From positions 1 through 64,000 of the forward strand of contig JALQPE010000216.1 of the NCBI GenBank assembly GCA_030407315.1: a DNA stretch of 64,000 nt, given 5' to 3'. The position numbers and the translations under genes are program-made. This stretch comes from Asparagopsis taxiformis (lineage: Eukaryota; Rhodophyta; Florideophyceae; Bonnemaisoniales; Bonnemaisoniaceae). Shown here piece by piece: positions 39,366 through 48,736 of this stretch. How positions within the stretch are numbered: the first letter of the stretch is position 1; the number at the start of each line of letters is the position of its first letter. The notes under the pieces are model-generated. The model had not been told where the DNA came from. It saw nothing but the letters and a program-made list of their open reading frames with translations, and made no database searches.

Positions 39366-40319
39366 CTAGTAGATGCCAAATATTGTAAGGAAGGCAAACA
39401 CGAAAAAGAGCACACCACCCACAAGTCGCGCATTCTTCTCCGAGATAAACTTGCCAAGCAGTGAGCCTCCTACTACAGCAATAATTGTCGCGACCAAATG
39501 GCCAGAAATACCGCCCACAATGACACCAATCGGCGACTTGGCAGCAGCGAGTGCCACAGTCGCTAGCATGCTCTTATCGCCCCATTCGGCCAGAAAAATG
39601 AGACTGGTCGTCTCGACGACTACACGCGCACCACTTGTGGGCTGGGTAACCTGTCCCTCCACAACTTCCTTCGCATCCTGCAGCTCCTCGTCCTCATCGG
39701 ATGACATAGCTAGTCCGTCGCGGATGTTCTGATAGCCGAACCAGAGCAGCAACGCCACGGCGGCGTAGTCGTCGAACGGAATCGTCGAGTTGAAACTGGT
39801 CGGCAATGCGTGGAAAATTTGTCCAATGAGCACGGAGATGACGGTCATAGCTCCGAGCGCCAGCATGGTGCCGATGAGAACGAGAACTCGCGAGTACTTC
39901 ATCGAGAGTAGTGCGGAGATGAAGAAGGTTTTGTCGCCAATTTCACTCGCAAGGACGAGCAGGAAGGACGCTGTTAGACCGGAGACGAAACCGGACGGGT
40001 CGGCACCTAGACCTGAGAGACGCATGGCGGTGCTGCCGAGCGCCAGGGCAGGTGTGAGGCGCATGGCGCAATATGCGGCAACCGGTAGGAGGGAACGGAG
40101 AACGAGTAGACAGATGCGAGCTACATTGTTGGATGACGATTGCGGTTTGGCAATTGGTTGTGCTCGTGGCGGTGCGGGCGGTAGTTGCGCGAGCTGCTGG
40201 CTATGGTCGGCCGGAACATGGTGGGAGAGGACGGTGGGTTGTCGTGTGCATCGGTATACGGTGTTTGCGACTGCGGCACGATTGAATCGGAGGACTGGCG
40301 ATGCTAGAAAGGCGAACAT
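39366..40319 (-). CDS. GDT1/UPF0016 family transporter, PAM71-like, plastid envelope or thylakoid
   Basis: 317 residues from the first ATG (the open frame begins 9 codons earlier only with TTG). Residues 1-90 are a likely transit peptide (MFAFLASPVLRFNRAAVANT, few acidic residues). The transporter has two homologous halves, each with the family signature E-x-G-D-[KR]-[TS]: LASEIGDKTFFISALL and LAEWGDKSMLATVAL. Each half has three membrane helices, with a loop containing SSDEDEELQDAKEVV between them. Plant members move Mn2+ (and perhaps Ca2+) into chloroplast compartments for photosystem II assembly; yeast GDT1 works in the Golgi. The long leader favours a plastid location. Confidence 0.88.
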   Translation of the reverse strand: MFAFLASPVLRFNRAAVANTVYRCTRQPTVLSHHVPADHSQQLAQLPPAPPRAQPIAKPQSSSNNVARICLLVLRSLLPVAAYCAMRLTPALALGSTAMRLSGLGADPSGFVSGLTASFLLVLASEIGDKTFFISALLSMKYSRVLVLIGTMLALGAMTVISVLIGQIFHALPTSFNSTIPFDDYAAVALLLWFGYQNIRDGLAMSSDEDEELQDAKEVVEGQVTQPTSGARVVVETTSLIFLAEWGDKSMLATVALAAAKSPIGVIVGGISGHLVATIIAVVGGSLLGKFISEKNARLVGGVLFFVFAFLTIFGIY

Positions 40320-40702
40320 AGTGGTGACGGTGGATGCGCCTGCCAAGACAGGCGCAGCGTGGCGCGGGAATAATGGGTGGGTGTTACATCACGCATATTT
40401 CTCATTCGTGGATCTCCGTTTAAATTGGTTTGTGAGATCAACTACTAGATCCGGATCACACAGCGGCTAATCTGGATTTGGCCACCTTGCATCGCATTGC
40501 CCGCGCTGCGTAACGCTTAAAAGCGTTTCCACGCATCTTCGCTGCATTCTGATGTGATATGTTGTGGACCAACACTTTGCCCTAAACTCGGAAAAAGTTT
40601 ACAAGTTGAACGATCATTGCCGACAAATCATGTTCGTAATCTTTCACTAGTCCATACTACTTTCCATTCATTCACGCTCAAGCTTGTTAAACGCTACCAC
40701 AC
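40320..40702. other. Intergenic between transporter promoter and RRM gene 3' end
   Basis: About 380 bp with no supported gene. Upstream of the transporter gene and downstream of the RRM protein gene, both on the minus strand. Confidence 0.4.
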
Positions 40703-43597
40703 TCATCGGTAATAGTTCTGCTGAGCCATTCCCGATTGATATCCCTGCTGATGTTGCGACTGTTCAACGTGTGATGCATGCGCCTGTCTCATGCCGTAGT
40801 TTCCACTCGGGGCGCCAACGCTCCTGCCGCCAATATTTTGCAGAGCTTGTTGCACCGCCGGAACGGCCAGCATGTGTGACCTCGCGCCTGATGTCGCATT
40901 TCTTGGACCATCGTTGCGCCCCCGTTGCGATTGTTGCTGTTGTGCTTGGCTACTCTGTTGTTGTTTGAACGCCGAAATCAGATTTGTCAACTTGCCGATA
41001 TCAACCGTTCCAGGGCCACCGCCCTGTGTACCTGCCGAACTCGTGGCAACTGGTCCACTGCCTCGCTCGTTTCGTGGACTGTAGTTGTGACTACCACCGC
41101 CGCTGTTTGTTTGTTGCGCATATGCTCGATTCGGCTGCGAGCCACCCGATGCATAGAGTGATGATGAGTGTCGTGGACCGTCAACAATGTGTCCTCCAGG
41201 TCGCCCTCGCTCCTCGTTCCATCCCCCTTGATTTCCGCTTCGCCCTGCACCGTACATTGCATTTCCACTGTTGCCGTATCTTTGCTGTTCTTCCCTGTTG
41301 TATCCTTCTCCGTATCGTGCTCCGATCTCACTACCGCTCATGTTGCCGCCAACCGGAGGATTCGCTCCGTCTGGTCGCCCATATACTGGCGGTGCTTGTG
41401 CAGAGTATGGTGCGTACTGCCCGTTGCCATAAGGTGCATTAGGAGTCTCATAGCCTGGTGGTTGTGCGCCCTGGTTCATGTTTCCGTAAGGCGGTTGTCG
41501 TTCCATGCCATATTCGTTTCCAGGAGGACCGCCCCCAGCGTAAAGAGGTGCGTTGCTTCCTATCTGCGCATAACTATCTTCTCGTTCTCTTGCTCCGCCG
41601 TGTAATGACTGTGGATTACCATAGCCCCTGTTATCTCTATTCCACGTATTCGTACTGGCGCCGTTATAGCCGCCTGGTTGACCACGGCTTGCTGGCATAA
41701 CGGTAACTGGGTCGTACTCGGATTCCCTAGTATCTGCTGGAGCACCATACGAATTGGTTGGACGCGGGTTGCTGCCTGGAGGACCGTATCGATCAGGGTA
41801 TGCGCTTTCAGCGTTCATGTTCGGAGGTGGATAGGGAGCTGGAGGTGCGTTTCTCATGTAATCAGGACCGATGTTCTGAGGAGGGGGAGGCATGGGTGGC
41901 CCAGCGTCATAAGCGGGGGCCATCGCTCCACGACCATAGTCATGGTCAGGACGAGCTGGTTGTCCGTAAGGATGGCGAGCGCCGTCCATGCCATTATAAG
42001 TGTAGGGAGTAGCGGCGGCGTTCACCATTGCAGGCATAGGTTGCATGCTGGATTGTACATTGGGACCTGCTATTCGGGGATTAGATGGATGTGGCGGACG
42101 TGGTGCATTCATCCAGCCGGGCTTGGCAGTGTCCATGGCTGAAGTGGGCATTGGAGGGGCGTGGGGCGGTGGAGCATGAGACATCCACTGGGCGGCACCG
42201 CCCATCATCGGACCGGGCATATTTGATCGAGGATTCTGGTTGACGTTGATGGGCATACGTTGTAAAGAGGTGGATGGATGGTGCGATCCAGGGTTCATGT
42301 CTTGCGGGGCGATGACACCCCGCTCTATCAAACATACCTCTACAGCCTCACGAAGAGGAATGACACCGTTGCCGCGACCCGATTTCTCGTAACCTGTCTT
42401 CTCAAGGGTGCGGATGGTACAAGTTCCATCCTCTACATCTTTGGACGCAACGACCATAACGTAAGGGATTACATCTCGCATAGCACGACCTAGAGCTTCA
42501 CCCAGACCTGCTGCAACGATGTGAAGCACATCAGCCTTGAGTCCGGTCATGGAACGGAAGGTATTCTCGCAATGGCGTGCATAACTCTTAGCTGTAGGAC
42601 TCATACATAGAATTCTCAAGTATATACCAGCTTTAGGTTCCGGACGCTGACGTCTGTACTGGGGTGGATGCACGCCGCCCTTTCGGGCAGCGGAAGCGGG
42701 GGATAGAGATCTGCGACGTTTACGAGGTGCCGACTGGGGATTGTTATCACGGTCGCGGCCTCTCTTATGCTGTGGAATCTTGGGGGCATGGGAAAACGGA
42801 GTGTTGTTAGCGATGTGAGTACCGCGTTTGACTTCTCTGTTGTCGGCGATGGAGAGGTCTATGGCTATACCGCCTATAATGCGGCCCTGCTCTGCTGCGA
42901 CAGCGAGATTTGCAGCTTCAGCGGTAGAGTATTGTACGAAACCAAAGGAACGACGCAAGACGGGTTCCTCAATGAGCTGACCGTACTTGTAGAAGACGGA
43001 AACAATTTCTGCAACATCTGTATACTCTGAGGCGAGATTGCCGATGAAGACACGTGCATTCTCCGGACGATTGCGGGCCACTTTTGGTAAATTGTTGGGC
43101 AAAGAGCGGTCAGGGTGTGAAGGGCGTGCAGGTTTGCGATTGTTGTTGTTACGCTGTGGTGGAGTAGTATTGGTCTTGCGTGGAACTGGAATAGGCGGTG
43201 GGGGCGGAGGTTTGGGGGAAATCTGCTTGTTTTGTTTCGGGGACTGGTCGGGCTGAGCGTCTGGAGGTTCTGTTGCTGTTTCTGGAGCGACTGGTGGCGA
43301 CTGGGGAGCGGGGACGGGATTGGCTGCAGGCGAATGGAGGGTGGAGGAGTTATTTGGCAGTGTGGTTGGTTTTGTCGTCGATGATGGAGGCGAAGACGAT
43401 GGTCGAAGCGTCGGTGATGGTGAATGAAGTCTAGTAGCGATGGTTTGCATGATAGTTGGAGAAATGGCTTTGGGAGGCGACGAATCTACCTGTACATTTG
43501 GCACGGGCTGTTGGGCGGGTTGCACGGGGTCTGCTGCGACTGGGGAGCGTGTTTGGTCAGAAGAGGTGATTTGGGTGGCGGAATCAACGTCAGTCAT
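40703..43597 (-). CDS. RRM and NCOA5-like anticodon-binding-fold RNA-binding protein with long prion-like tail
   Basis: 964 residues, single exon. Residues 1-170 are Pro/Ser/Thr-rich and disordered. An RRM follows (about 175-250) with RNP2 RVFIGNLA and RNP1-like RRSFGFVQYS. A basic linker KRGRDRDNNPQ is next, then a domain of about 120 residues, YLRILCMSPTAKSYARHCEN through VMVVASKDVEDGTCTIRTLE, which resembles the class II tRNA-synthetase anticodon-binding fold found in NCOA5-type proteins. From about 450 to the end the sequence is Gly/Pro/Tyr/Asn/Gln-rich, with many NYG, GYG and PPY pieces, a low-complexity tail typical of RNA granule or transcription proteins. Specific role unknown. Many opposite-strand ORFs over the tail are shadows. 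Confidence 0.72.
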   Translation of the reverse strand: MTDVDSATQITSSDQTRSPVAADPVQPAQQPVPNVQVDSSPPKAISPTIMQTIATRLHSPSPTLRPSSSPPSSTTKPTTLPNNSSTLHSPAANPVPAPQSPPVAPETATEPPDAQPDQSPKQNKQISPKPPPPPPIPVPRKTNTTPPQRNNNNRKPARPSHPDRSLPNNLPKVARNRPENARVFIGNLASEYTDVAEIVSVFYKYGQLIEEPVLRRSFGFVQYSTAEAANLAVAAEQGRIIGGIAIDLSIADNREVKRGTHIANNTPFSHAPKIPQHKRGRDRDNNPQSAPRKRRRSLSPASAARKGGVHPPQYRRQRPEPKAGIYLRILCMSPTAKSYARHCENTFRSMTGLKADVLHIVAAGLGEALGRAMRDVIPYVMVVASKDVEDGTCTIRTLEKTGYEKSGRGNGVIPLREAVEVCLIERGVIAPQDMNPGSHHPSTSLQRMPINVNQNPRSNMPGPMMGGAAQWMSHAPPPHAPPMPTSAMDTAKPGWMNAPRPPHPSNPRIAGPNVQSSMQPMPAMVNAAATPYTYNGMDGARHPYGQPARPDHDYGRGAMAPAYDAGPPMPPPPQNIGPDYMRNAPPAPYPPPNMNAESAYPDRYGPPGSNPRPTNSYGAPADTRESEYDPVTVMPASRGQPGGYNGASTNTWNRDNRGYGNPQSLHGGAREREDSYAQIGSNAPLYAGGGPPGNEYGMERQPPYGNMNQGAQPPGYETPNAPYGNGQYAPYSAQAPPVYGRPDGANPPVGGNMSGSEIGARYGEGYNREEQQRYGNSGNAMYGAGRSGNQGGWNEERGRPGGHIVDGPRHSSSLYASGGSQPNRAYAQQTNSGGGSHNYSPRNERGSGPVATSSAGTQGGGPGTVDIGKLTNLISAFKQQQSSQAQQQQSQRGRNDGPRNATSGARSHMLAVPAVQQALQNIGGRSVGAPSGNYGMRQAHASHVEQSQHQQGYQSGMAQQNYYR

Positions 43598-44198
43598 AGT
43601 GGAGAACTAGCAATATGTAGAGTGGGGGCAGGGGGCGCGGTGTCGGGGTGTGGGGCGACAAAGACAGCGCGCGCGGGGCGGGCGACGGTGAGACGACGGT
43701 GTGGTGCGATGTGCGTCGTGCAGTGTAGTGCAGTGTAGTGCCAAAGTAGGGACGATAACTGGAAGTGAATGAATGAGGGAATGAATGATAGACACAGCTC
43801 GCGCGCAATTAGTAAATGCAACACGACTAAACGTTTGCCGACTTGTTGGCTGCTGCCACACTCATTTCATTTGCGAGCAAAACTGTGATGGAAGGACGTG
43901 TTTGCTGCCCTAAATCAACCGCTAAATTTTCTTGAAATTATCGCACCGCCTGTTTCCAGCTCCTCTGCTGAAAACTTTTCCAACTTTTACCTCCTCCGGC
44001 CATTATATACCAACTAATTATTACGTAATCAATCAAATTGCAGGTTGCCTCATCGTCACCATGCTTCAACTTTATTCCAGACTCTTCTTCCGCATCTGCG
44101 CGCGATACAAACAATCTCTTTCCCCGATGCAATCCGCCTGTATAAAGTGCACGCTCTCACCGTCATGAAACAAGTCCACCCATCGCAGCCCACCAACC
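43598..44198. other. Divergent intergenic region with a TATA box
   Basis: About 600 bp. Includes a repeated AGTGCAGTGTAGTGC stretch near 43722-43742. TATAAA at 44141-44146 lies 53-58 bp before the ATG of the next predicted gene. Confidence 0.4.
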
Positions 44199-44714
44199 AT
44201 GATTCGCCACCTTCCCATTACAGCTTTTCTACCCCAATCTCTTCTCACACTGCCGTTCACACTGCGTGCCTCCGCGCCCAAATGCTCGACCAGCAAACAA
44301 CACGCCCCGTCGATCACACAGCATCGCACAGCACAGTTGCTCACCCCCCAACGTGAACAGATACACCGCGTAGACGACGACTTGCCGACCGACGGCTACA
44401 ACTACGATTACGATTACGACTACGAAGAGTGTGTAGGTCTTGAGTGCCAACTGGCGCCGACGTCGCAGGAGTCGATTGCGCGTGTCATGGCGGAAAGACG
44501 TCGTCAGATGGTTTTACAGAGCATTCTTGCACTAGTGTTTTATACAGGCCGTGTAAATGGAATAGCGTTTACCAATAGCAGAGCGGCTTTGCTTTGCGTT
44601 CTTTGCGATCTTGGAGAGGCGAATTTCGACGGACTACCAGTCGGAAGCTATCCGTGGTTGCTCAATGTTTTGTGCCATTTGATTTTAACCGTTCTAACTG
44701 CCAGTCCGAGCTAG
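44199..44714 (+). CDS. Hypothetical protein with acidic Tyr/Asp repeat and hydrophobic C terminus
   Basis: 171 residues. The N terminus MIRHLPITAFLPQSLLTLPF is basic and hydrophobic, with Ser/Thr/Gln-rich text after it, so it could be a transit or signal peptide. A short YNYDYDYDYEE repeat is encoded by a GATTAC-like microsatellite (about 44399-44425). A helix-like SIARVMAERRRQMVLQSILA and a hydrophobic end (PWLLNVLCHLILTVLTAS) follow. No family recognised. The upstream TATA box and the length favour a gene, but an intron near 44530 or a chance ORF cannot be excluded. Confidence 0.4.
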   Translation: MIRHLPITAFLPQSLLTLPFTLRASAPKCSTSKQHAPSITQHRTAQLLTPQREQIHRVDDDLPTDGYNYDYDYDYEECVGLECQLAPTSQESIARVMAERRRQMVLQSILALVFYTGRVNGIAFTNSRAALLCVLCDLGEANFDGLPVGSYPWLLNVLCHLILTVLTASPS

Positions 44715-45386
44715 CCAATCTGAGTTGCTGACACCTATATTTATTTAGTGTTGAGTCTAGTGAATTGTTCGATCGTAGTTTACTGGTAAACCATACTATA
44801 AATATCATAATGCTGTGCAATGATTTACACTTTATGGAGAGGGAACACCCGACACAGATGTCATGTAGATCAGGTGGTGCGCCTCGCGTCGCGTCGCGTC
44901 GCCTCTTCCCACACCGAAAATGAGCAATGCAACGCGTATGACGCGTCGTATCTATAGATGCATTGTGATTACAGTGTTGCGCAACGCGGCGTTGCGCCTC
45001 GCCACAATCATCAACAACAGTCGAACGAGTAAATTTTTTGCACGAGACGGGGCACCGTGTGGATCAACTGTAATGTTGGCGCGAAAACAAGCCAGCAATG
45101 AAGGACAGCGTACAACACACAAAGTCAACACACATAACGACTCCGCCACCGCCGGCGCAAATAAGTAACGCGAGCGCGACACAGCGCAAATGCGCAGGCG
45201 CTCCGTCGCGCATGACAAGAAAATTGTACAAAATTACGTCAAATTTTAATCGCCACAACACAACCGTTGCATTGTCATTTAATTGTGCACATCTACACAC
45301 AACGCGCCTTCATCCGCGCCACAACCCGCTCCACCCGTTCATCTGTAAACCGCAATCGCAAACCCTTCCCTTACCTCATCGCCACA
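44715..45386. other. Intergenic with pentanucleotide repeat
   Basis: About 670 bp. Contains a (TCGCG)n microsatellite at about 44884-44902. The USP reading frame stays open back to 45267 but I place its start at 45387. No other gene supported. Confidence 0.4.
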
Positions 45387-47582
45387 ATGGGTCGACCAAC
45401 CGGCAGCACATCCGTTCTCCAAATGCCTCGCATCGCTTTTGCCCCCGCGACCAAGGACAACCCCCCGCCCAAATCCTTTGCCCCATCCGCGCCCGCACCG
45501 CCGACCGCCACCTCCGATTCGCCCTGGGTGGCTCCCTGTCTTCCGCACGCCCCGCAATCCTGGCCTGCCCCCAAGCCGCACACCGGCGGCTTGGACAATC
45601 TCGGCAATACATGCTTCCTAAACTCGGCCCTCCAATGTCTCCTCCACTGCCCCCCGCTCGCCTCGTTGCTCCTACTTTCCACTCACACCAAGCAGGCGCG
45701 TCCCGGTCCGTTTTGCGCCTACTGCTCCTTGGAACGACTTGCCACCACCGTTCATTCCGGCGCACGAACCGTTGCCCCCCGTCAGCTCGCCTCCAATTGC
45801 CGCGCCTTGCTCAGCACCTTCCGCGTCGGCCAGCAAGAGGACGCCCACGAGTTTGTACGCGCCTTGTTGGAAGCTATGTCCCGTGCCGAACTCCTCGGTT
45901 GTGGTCGTCCCCCCGTCAAGCGACTATCGTTGCAGCGTGAAATGAGCGGAAGCGTCCATCGCGTATTTGGCGGTCTTTTGCAAAGCAGTGTCACTTGTAC
46001 CGAGTGCCGATACGTCTCGTGCACCTTTGAGCCCTTCCTCGATCTTTCCCTGGAGATTTCTGCTGTGGCTTCCCTGCCGCGTGCGTTGGCGCGTTTTACA
46101 GCAGCAGAGTCTCTAGGAGGCGATAACAAGTATCGCTGCGACGGCTGCAAGCGCCTTGTGGCAGCCACTAAGCGCTTCTCCATTCGACGTGCGCCAAACG
46201 TCCTTACGCTTCATCTCAAGCGTTTTGACAGATCCCGCAAGGATTCGCGCCACATCAGCTATCCGGAGACCCTCGATCTCGCTCCGTTTATGCATGGTCG
46301 CCCCTCCGACATCAATGCCACTTACAAGTTGTCCGGAGTTCTGATCCATCAGGGTGGATCTCGCCAGTACGGTCATTACCTTGCCTATGTCAAGGGATCT
46401 AACGGCACATGGTGCCTCAAGGATGACTCCACTTCACGTACCGTTCCACTTTCAACTGCACTCAAGCAGAAAGCATATGTGCTGTTCTATACGCGCGTGC
46501 CTACGGACGTTGAAACGGCTGGCGTGTCAAAGCCTTGTCCAAATCCTATTTCCGTGACGAAGACTGTGCCGATCCAATCTGATCGCAAGGAGGTTCCGGT
46601 TGCTGCTCGTGATTCGTTTCCCGGAGCAAATCTTACGAGCAATGGTGCAAATGCAGATAAGAATTGTACCGATTCATCCGAGGATGAATCATATCATCCG
46701 ATGAGTGAGTCATCGGATGGAGGGGAGAGTGAAGACCCCAGTTCATCTGCAAGTGGAGCAGGTTCACCAGAGCGTTCGGCGATGGTAGTGGAAAGTCGGA
46801 CGGCAGCACTTGCGCAAGGCACTAACGCTGAGGTGAAAAAGCGTGTTGCAACTAGTGTGCCGGAATCATCAGATAGTGAAGTGGAAACGGAGCCGTCCGA
46901 CCCTATATCGGCGGATGATGATGAATCGCACGGGAGTGGGGCAGTGCGTTCTATTTTGATTGGGGGAGGTGATGCCGTCCGCAAAGTTATTCAGCGCGTG
47001 TTTGGTGTATCACATAGTGGGAATGGGCGAACAGAGCGGAAGAAGGGATCTGCGCAACAGAGCGCATCGTCTTCACCGACTAGTTCAAGGAAAGGAAGTC
47101 CGAAGCAAAGCCGATTCGGGAAGCGGGCAGCGAAATCTGAAACGAAAAGTACAGATACTGCGAGCAGTTTTGATGGTAAGAGGATATCAGACCAGAGTGC
47201 GAATTCATCGGAGAGTTCGGGAAGCTCTGGCAGTCTGGACAGGAAGAATAGTCCTAGGATGTTTAGGATTGGGAAACGAGGCACTAAGGGCGATGGGAAG
47301 GATGATGAGCCATCGGTGAGCTTTGGTGATATATTCAAGAGGAAGGGTACATCAACATTGTTCCGATCGGAGGGTGTGGATAAATGGGATGATGCTGTGG
47401 GTAGTAGCAGCGTCGAGGAGGACAAGGTCAGACTGCAAAAGCGTGGACGTGCAGACGACGCACTTGATGCGGAATACGATCGCGGGAAAGCGAAAAAGAT
47501 TCGTCAACGGTCCACAAATGGTAGCGGTGGTCTTCATGCCTGGAATGTTTTCGATCGGGCAGCGGAGCGAAAACGCAGCTGA
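45387..47582 (+). CDS. Ubiquitin-specific protease, USP36/USP42-like
   Basis: 731 residues from an ATG in strong context (CCACAATGG); 40 more codons are open upstream but are probably 5' UTR. The catalytic domain spans about residues 68-370: Cys box GLDNLGNTCFLNSALQ (Cys near residue 76), QEDAHEFVRALLEAM, two CxxC zinc-binding pairs (CTECRY and CDGCKR), then the His box YGHYLAYVKGSNGTW (His near residue 330) and YVLFYTRVP. The rest is Ser-rich and charged. The end, EYDRGKAKKIRQR with a nearby WNVFDRAAERKR, is like the conserved C-terminal piece of nucleolar USP36, so a nucleolar ubiquitin protease is my best inference. Confidence 0.88.
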   Translation: MGRPTGSTSVLQMPRIAFAPATKDNPPPKSFAPSAPAPPTATSDSPWVAPCLPHAPQSWPAPKPHTGGLDNLGNTCFLNSALQCLLHCPPLASLLLLSTHTKQARPGPFCAYCSLERLATTVHSGARTVAPRQLASNCRALLSTFRVGQQEDAHEFVRALLEAMSRAELLGCGRPPVKRLSLQREMSGSVHRVFGGLLQSSVTCTECRYVSCTFEPFLDLSLEISAVASLPRALARFTAAESLGGDNKYRCDGCKRLVAATKRFSIRRAPNVLTLHLKRFDRSRKDSRHISYPETLDLAPFMHGRPSDINATYKLSGVLIHQGGSRQYGHYLAYVKGSNGTWCLKDDSTSRTVPLSTALKQKAYVLFYTRVPTDVETAGVSKPCPNPISVTKTVPIQSDRKEVPVAARDSFPGANLTSNGANADKNCTDSSEDESYHPMSESSDGGESEDPSSSASGAGSPERSAMVVESRTAALAQGTNAEVKKRVATSVPESSDSEVETEPSDPISADDDESHGSGAVRSILIGGGDAVRKVIQRVFGVSHSGNGRTERKKGSAQQSASSSPTSSRKGSPKQSRFGKRAAKSETKSTDTASSFDGKRISDQSANSSESSGSSGSLDRKNSPRMFRIGKRGTKGDGKDDEPSVSFGDIFKRKGTSTLFRSEGVDKWDDAVGSSSVEEDKVRLQKRGRADDALDAEYDRGKAKKIRQRSTNGSGGLHAWNVFDRAAERKRS

Positions 47583-47640
47583 TAAGCGAGATGGCACTGT
47601 GTAAATAAATGTAGCCGCTGTTGTGTTAGAAATTTATTAT

Positions 47641-48379
47641 CTAATTTTCCTTGGCGGCCTTGCGATCGGCGCGTTGTGCCATTCTCTGTGCGTCGAACGC
47701 CGATTTCGGTGACACAAACCCGAGCACCTTTGGGATATTCGCCTTAATGCCAATCGTGCACAGCGTGTAAATGAACCCAAACGAGCATTGGTACTTGTCG
47801 TCGCCCTCTAGTCCGCGGAACGATAGCGACTGAATAAGTGGCGCCGGCAGAAATGGAAGTCGTGCCACTACAACGCCAGTCCATCGAGCCGCAACTACTC
47901 GGTACAGGAAGAAGAAGAACACCGCGACCGGAAAATTAGCCTTGAACTTCATTGCGTCCATCTTCTGTCCCGCAAGTTTCAGGTCGTCTTCAATGCGTTC
48001 AATCATCTTTTCGTGTGATTTTCGCTTGTCGATTGCAACCAATTTCTCATCCTCCTTAGCGACTGATGTGATAACAAACGTGACATAGGTCAGCTCACGC
48101 CAATTACGCACATGCCAAATAGAAAACAAATGCACCGCAACGTACGCTTCTTATTCAGTTCGATGACTCGTGCGCACGCACGTTTGTAGTCCTCCGTCCT
48201 GTACACGAGCAGATAAGAAAACACTGGGCCGTGTGGCGCAAATGTGTCAGTCAATACATGCGCTGCATATCGGATCACTGTTTGGATTCTCACCACTGTT
48301 TCGTACGTTCCGACGCTAGTGTCGCTACGCAAACAATTGCAACAACTACAAAGGCACCATAAGCATCTGCGAGCGTCAT
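47641..48379 (-). CDS. TMCO1: TMCO1-type ER calcium-load-activated channel / translocon factor (three exons)
   Basis: Exons 48379-48307, 48223-48146 and 48062-47641 give 190 residues; both introns are 83 bp with GTACG donors. The protein reads MTLADAYGAFVVVAIVCVAT for the first membrane helix, then YLLVYRTEDYKRACARV and a charged coiled coil (IDKRKSHEKMIERIEDDLKL), a second helix (FPVAVFFFFLYRVV), then VVVARLPFLPAPLIQSLSFR, DDKYQCSFGFIYTLCTIGIK and QKILG-like NIPKVLGF. This matches animal and plant TMCO1 over its whole length (about 188 residues). TMCO1 is an Oxa1-superfamily membrane protein linked to ER Ca2+ leak and multipass protein insertion. Its 3' end is 58 bp from that of the convergent USP gene, and it shares an upstream region with BiP. 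Confidence 0.94.
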
Positions 48380-48736
48380 GTTGCTTGTTGGAAGAGGAGT
48401 ATTATCTCGCACCACAGGCGAGTCTATTGAAGTGCGTTGTGGTCAGTCGGACCCAACTGAGTTTTGGATTTTGTAGTGCATGTAATTTTACATGTGTCCA
48501 CGTGGAATGTCGTTACGGTGCTACTGTAATGATGTCATGAGCAGGGAAACGTGTAAGCGAAAATCGAACGACGTCCAATTCAATCAACGTTACCCTGCGT
48601 CAACTGCTCCAGATAACTATCAGACACTGGACTGTTTTATACTTAAACACTGCCCCCAGTGCCCAATTCGGATCAATCCAGCCCGGTCTTTTAAACCTTT
48701 CCCCTCGTCTCGACGATTTTTCGACATCGGCCCACT
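48380..48736. promoter_or_regulatory. Divergent TMCO1-BiP promoter region with a CCACGTGG box
   Basis: 357 bp between two start codons, on opposite strands, of two ER genes. The palindrome CCACGTGG at 48498-48505 contains the CCACG half-site used by ER-stress bZIP factors (ERSE/UPRE-type). No matched CCAAT at the spacing of a mammalian ERSE was found by eye, so the functional link is inference. Confidence 0.45.

Noticed and set aside
44884..44902. TCGCG pentamer run as a CRISPR-like or regulatory array
   Set aside because: It is a short uninterrupted microsatellite with no spacers; no CRISPR array is present in the window.
48137..48332. Minus-strand 80-codon ORF as a separate small gene
   Set aside because: It overlaps exon 2 and intron 1 of TMCO1; only the part from 48223 to 48146 is coding.
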